From Bagarius yarrelli (lineage: Eukaryota; Chordata; Actinopteri; Siluriformes; Sisoridae), in NCBI GenBank assembly GCA_005784505.1, contig VCAZ01000046.1, positions 996,001 to 1,060,000 on the forward strand: a stretch of 64,000 nucleotides of DNA, in the 5' to 3' direction. Of the stretch, positions 61,901-64,000 are shown in pieces. A program made the translations under genes and the position numbers. The notes below the pieces were generated by a model. It worked only from the letters and a program-made list of their open reading frames with translations, made no database searches and was not told the origin of the DNA. The first letter of the stretch is position 1. The number at the start of each line of letters is the position of its first letter.

Positions 61901-63423
61901 AACTGTTTAAAAAGTCTCTTGCCTCTATGCCGTTAGCAGTCATCGGGTGCCATTTCTTTATGGTATATTTTCTTTTAGTTTGTAATAAGAAAATCACCTT
62001 AATGCATTGTTTGTTATAAAAATAATTATGAATTATTGTCATGCCAGGTTCTACCACCAACAAGCGCGCACCCTCGCCACTCAGGTCTACCTCAGATACA
62101 CCTGCACCTCATCAGTCCATTACAATCCGTACCCTATTTATAACAAGCCCTTATCTCAGTCACCGTCTGGTCTAGTTAAGTATGTATGCAGATCGATACT
62201 CCGCTTACTGAGCTTACCATCCTGCGATTTAAATGATTTCCTGATCACAGCTTATTAACTCTCCAATAAGTAGTGACAAAAGTATGAAATAAGCCTTACA
62301 AGAAGACTTACAAATCCATAGCAAATCCAGTAGCAACAGGGCTAGGTCGATTTCAGTTTTGCAACCAGTTGCCTCTTTCAGCTCGCACCACCGAGTGTAG
62401 CCCATCGGATCTGATTAGTGTTCAGGCTGTGTTATTACAAAACCCTTTGGTTCTTGCTGAATCTGCCGTGGCATTGTTTTTTGAGGCGTGCATATATTCC
62501 CTAGCTATTAGATTGTTCACCCAGGAACAGTAAACTATGTGGCATATGACATAAAGCAGGTATTACTCTTCCAATGTATGGGTTAGAAGAGGCTGTGTGT
62601 ACCGGCCCTATCACGAATCCACGTGTGTAGTTGTAGATGTTGGAGGATGCTTATGTGCAGTACGAAAATGTATCCAATTGAGAGTTGTTCTACTGCTAAA
62701 ATAATTTTGAGAAATTATTTTAAGTAAAAAAAAATACAAGGTTGCTTAAAAAAATTGCAATATTTCCCTTAATAAGGGTTTCTGAAGATAAAGTCACACA
62801 TACATGCGTATATCTGGACCAGAAAGCTTTGCATACCAATGTTTTATTTTTGGGAATCTAAATCTGAATAATAAAGCACCATTCAAGTGTATTTTTATGT
62901 AATTATAATATCCAGACTACAAGCCTTATTCTCTATATATAATAAATATACATGAATACTTTCCCGTAAAGGAGTATGAGTTAGGTATGCCAAATTGTTT
63001 AAACCCTTGATTGCTAGTTATTTCTGATTTGTTTCTGATGTTTTCTGCTGGGCAGTTTTAATACTTTTACCTCTAAAGAATATTTAAAAAAGCATGTTTA
63101 AATAGCAATGAACTTTACAAACCCACTACAAGAGACATGAGTTCTGGAAGGATGTGAAAGGGATATGCCAATGCCATCAATAATTTCACAGCAAGACTAG
63201 AGCTATGTTGTATCTTGGATACTCTAAAAGAGAGAAAGGGACAGGAGATTTTGTGAGATTAGTTCGTTCATCTGCATTGCACACAAAAGACAAACAAAAT
63301 GATGAGGATGAGATTTAATTAACCTACCAGCTTCCAGCACTTTGGCTGTCCTCCATTTGTCCCACAAACAAAAATCCAGTCCTGGAATTCTTCAATTACA
63401 GTGATGACGTTTTCACAGGAGCT
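55948..63423 (-). CDS. sema7a: sema7a, semaphorin 7A-like (5' end beyond window; frame-disrupted)
   Basis: Secreted/GPI-type semaphorin acting in axon guidance and immunity. Minus-strand exons: 63328-63423 (VCGTNGGQPKCWKL), 63130-63196, 61690-61800 (DEDLYAAAPLYSDGTSLQFR), 61369-61511 (PEADPWISRVARVCK), 60121-60295 (LYFNRLQDISVV), 59097-59205 (AVCIYSLEELDAIF and VPNPRPGT), 57763-57844 (NNVFKNPIPRLEHDLEF), 57182-57335, 56866-56974 (GKIHKILE), 56605-56744 (PSI domain, CVLARDPYCAW), 56417-56472, and a last exon 56071-56319 carrying the Ig end (DYGLYNC). A segment near 58690-58815 (GTCLAEPYK) may hold one more exon. The sema-PSI-Ig order and exon phases fit SEMA7A, as does position next to islr2/stra6. 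The start of the 60121-60295 exon, 57182-57335 and the last exon need one-base insertions to stay in frame. Upstream exons (signal peptide) lie past 64000. Confidence 0.85.
59318..59870 (+). mobile_element. Tc1-like transposon relic in a sema7a intron
   Basis: 'ctataacattaaaaccacta' then 'acaggggaagtgcataacat' resembles the terminal repeat of a common fish Tc1-like element. 'gcagaccagtcagcatgctc', 'gcattagaactggacaataa' and 'gataccacagcacaccttca' match parts of its transposase gene. Most of the transposase and the right end are missing. The plus-strand ORF over this region is not a host gene. Confidence 0.55.
60456..61305. mobile_element. TIR-bounded non-autonomous element in a sema7a intron
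   Basis: The left end 'atgggtcgaccgattatc' and the right end 'atatcggtcgacccctac' are inverted complements. A further 'atatcggttatcggccta' lies inside at about 60992-61012. The interior from about 61015 to 61250 ('gcactttatgtagcccggac', 'tttcatttcactgtgtaatg', 'gcagaaataacaataaacct') is a retroelement-type 3' tail, so the structure is composite. No transposase frame. It lies between the sema7a exons at 60121-60295 and 61369-61511. Confidence 0.6.
62037..62265 (+). repeat. LTR fragment of a gypsy-like retrotransposon (sema7a intron)
   Basis: It begins TGTCATGCCAGG and contains 'agcgcgcaccctcgccactc', 'acacctgcacctcatcagtc', a TATA-like 'ccctatttataacaagccc' and 'gtctggtctagttaagt', the layout of fish gypsy LTRs and similar in plan to 17872-18295. 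The 3' end is not clear. Confidence 0.45.
62266..63128. other. sema7a intron, no further feature
   Basis: AT-rich intronic sequence between the sema7a exons at 63130-63196 and 61690-61800. Nothing supported. Confidence 0.45.
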
Positions 63424-63610
63424 CTAGAATATTAGGAAAATGTGTATTTAACTGGTACCGACACGACTCATTAGACTACGCAATAATTTGGTTTAGATGT
63501 TTCAATCCGGGCCTGTTAACATAAACCCACACAGGCTTGTAAAGTGCAATTACAGTGTCTGGCAGCAAGCTAAATTATATTCATATCATTAATTAAGAAA
63601 TACATGTTTC

Positions 63611-63925
63611 TTGGGGTGGCGAAGTTGGACAGGATTAGACGCGTTCATTAGGTGGACGGCTCATGTTAGATGTTTTGGGGAGAAAGTCAGGGAAGCCAAA
63701 TTTGGACATGTACAGAGGAGGAATAGTGAATATATTGGTAGGAGGATGTTTGAAATGAAGCTACCAGGCAGAAGGCAAAAAGAAAGACCAAAAAGGAGGT
63801 ATAGGATGTGATAAACGAGGACATGAAGTTAGGGGTGTGAGTAAAGAGGATGTAGAAAAAAGGGTTAGGGGAGACGATTTCGCGTGGCGACCCCTAAAGG
63901 AAACGTCGAAAGGCAACGAAGAGTG
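63611..63925 (+). mobile_element. LINE 3' coding fragment (RT C-terminal region)
   Basis: The plus-strand frame carries FGHVQRRNSEYIGRRMFEMK then LPGRRQKERPKRRYRM, the conserved C-terminal block of RTE/L1-type fish LINE proteins (HVQRR...YIGRR...PGRR..GRPKRR). The following sequence 'cgcgtggcgacccctaaagg' is the usual end of that protein's frame (CGDP...), reached after a stop and frame change. Truncated at its 5' end; it lies in sema7a intronic DNA. Confidence 0.65.
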
Positions 63926-64000
63926 TAGTATGTTAAGACTAGATAAAACACAGACTAAGTTAGATATTAGTTAAAGGTCCCAAAAAATATAGATTATTAT

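Noticed and set aside
1..64000. CRISPR arrays, operons, prophage or other prokaryotic systems
   Set aside because: No spaced direct repeats, no compact co-directional ORFs and no ribosome-binding sites; all genes are intron-split vertebrate genes.

Overview
The window is vertebrate nuclear DNA from a ray-finned fish. It is AT-rich, has split genes with GT-AG introns, and is dense in CA/GA/TA microsatellites and teleost-type SINE, L2-like LINE, Ty3/gypsy and Tc1-like copies. SINE tails of the 'taagtcgctctggataaggg' type suggest an otophysan, perhaps a catfish; that taxon is a guess. No bacterial, plasmid, phage or CRISPR feature is present.

Layout. (1) 1-33.7 kb is a gene-poor flank of introns or intergenic DNA. 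It holds a Ty3/gypsy remnant with both LTRs (10.96-13.64 kb), a solo LTR (17.87-18.30 kb), an L2-like LINE with a nested SINE (28.15-29.5 kb), several SINEs, a few stretches that look like conserved non-coding elements, and some minus-strand exon-like segments I cannot name (notably 8959-9090 and 9722-9885). (2) 34.1-43.7 kb, plus strand: stra6, the retinol-binding-protein receptor / vitamin A transporter, 17 coding exons. (3) 45.8-48.8 kb, minus strand: islr2, with an intact single-exon ORF of 706 codons and a spliced 5' non-coding exon. (4) 49-55.9 kb: intergenic, with SINEs, a foldback element (54.4-55.1 kb) and one unidentified open exon (53.0 kb). (5) 55.9-64 kb and beyond, minus strand: the semaphorin sema7a; its 5' exons lie outside the window and its introns carry a Tc1-like relic and a TIR element. 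A LINE fragment lies at 63.6 kb.

The order stra6 > < islr2 ... < sema7a matches human 15q24 (ISLR2, STRA6, SEMA7A; convergent ISLR2/STRA6), which supports all three names.

The most notable signal concerns sequence integrity. stra6 exons 2-6 and the end of exon 10, and several sema7a exons, are recognisable but out of frame because of many one-base losses, mostly in short homopolymers. islr2 and stra6 exons 11-17 are perfectly open. This is more like local consensus error (for example long-read gap filling) than decay of a whole gene, but real loss of stra6 function cannot be excluded from one sequence. I found no clear novel biological system.
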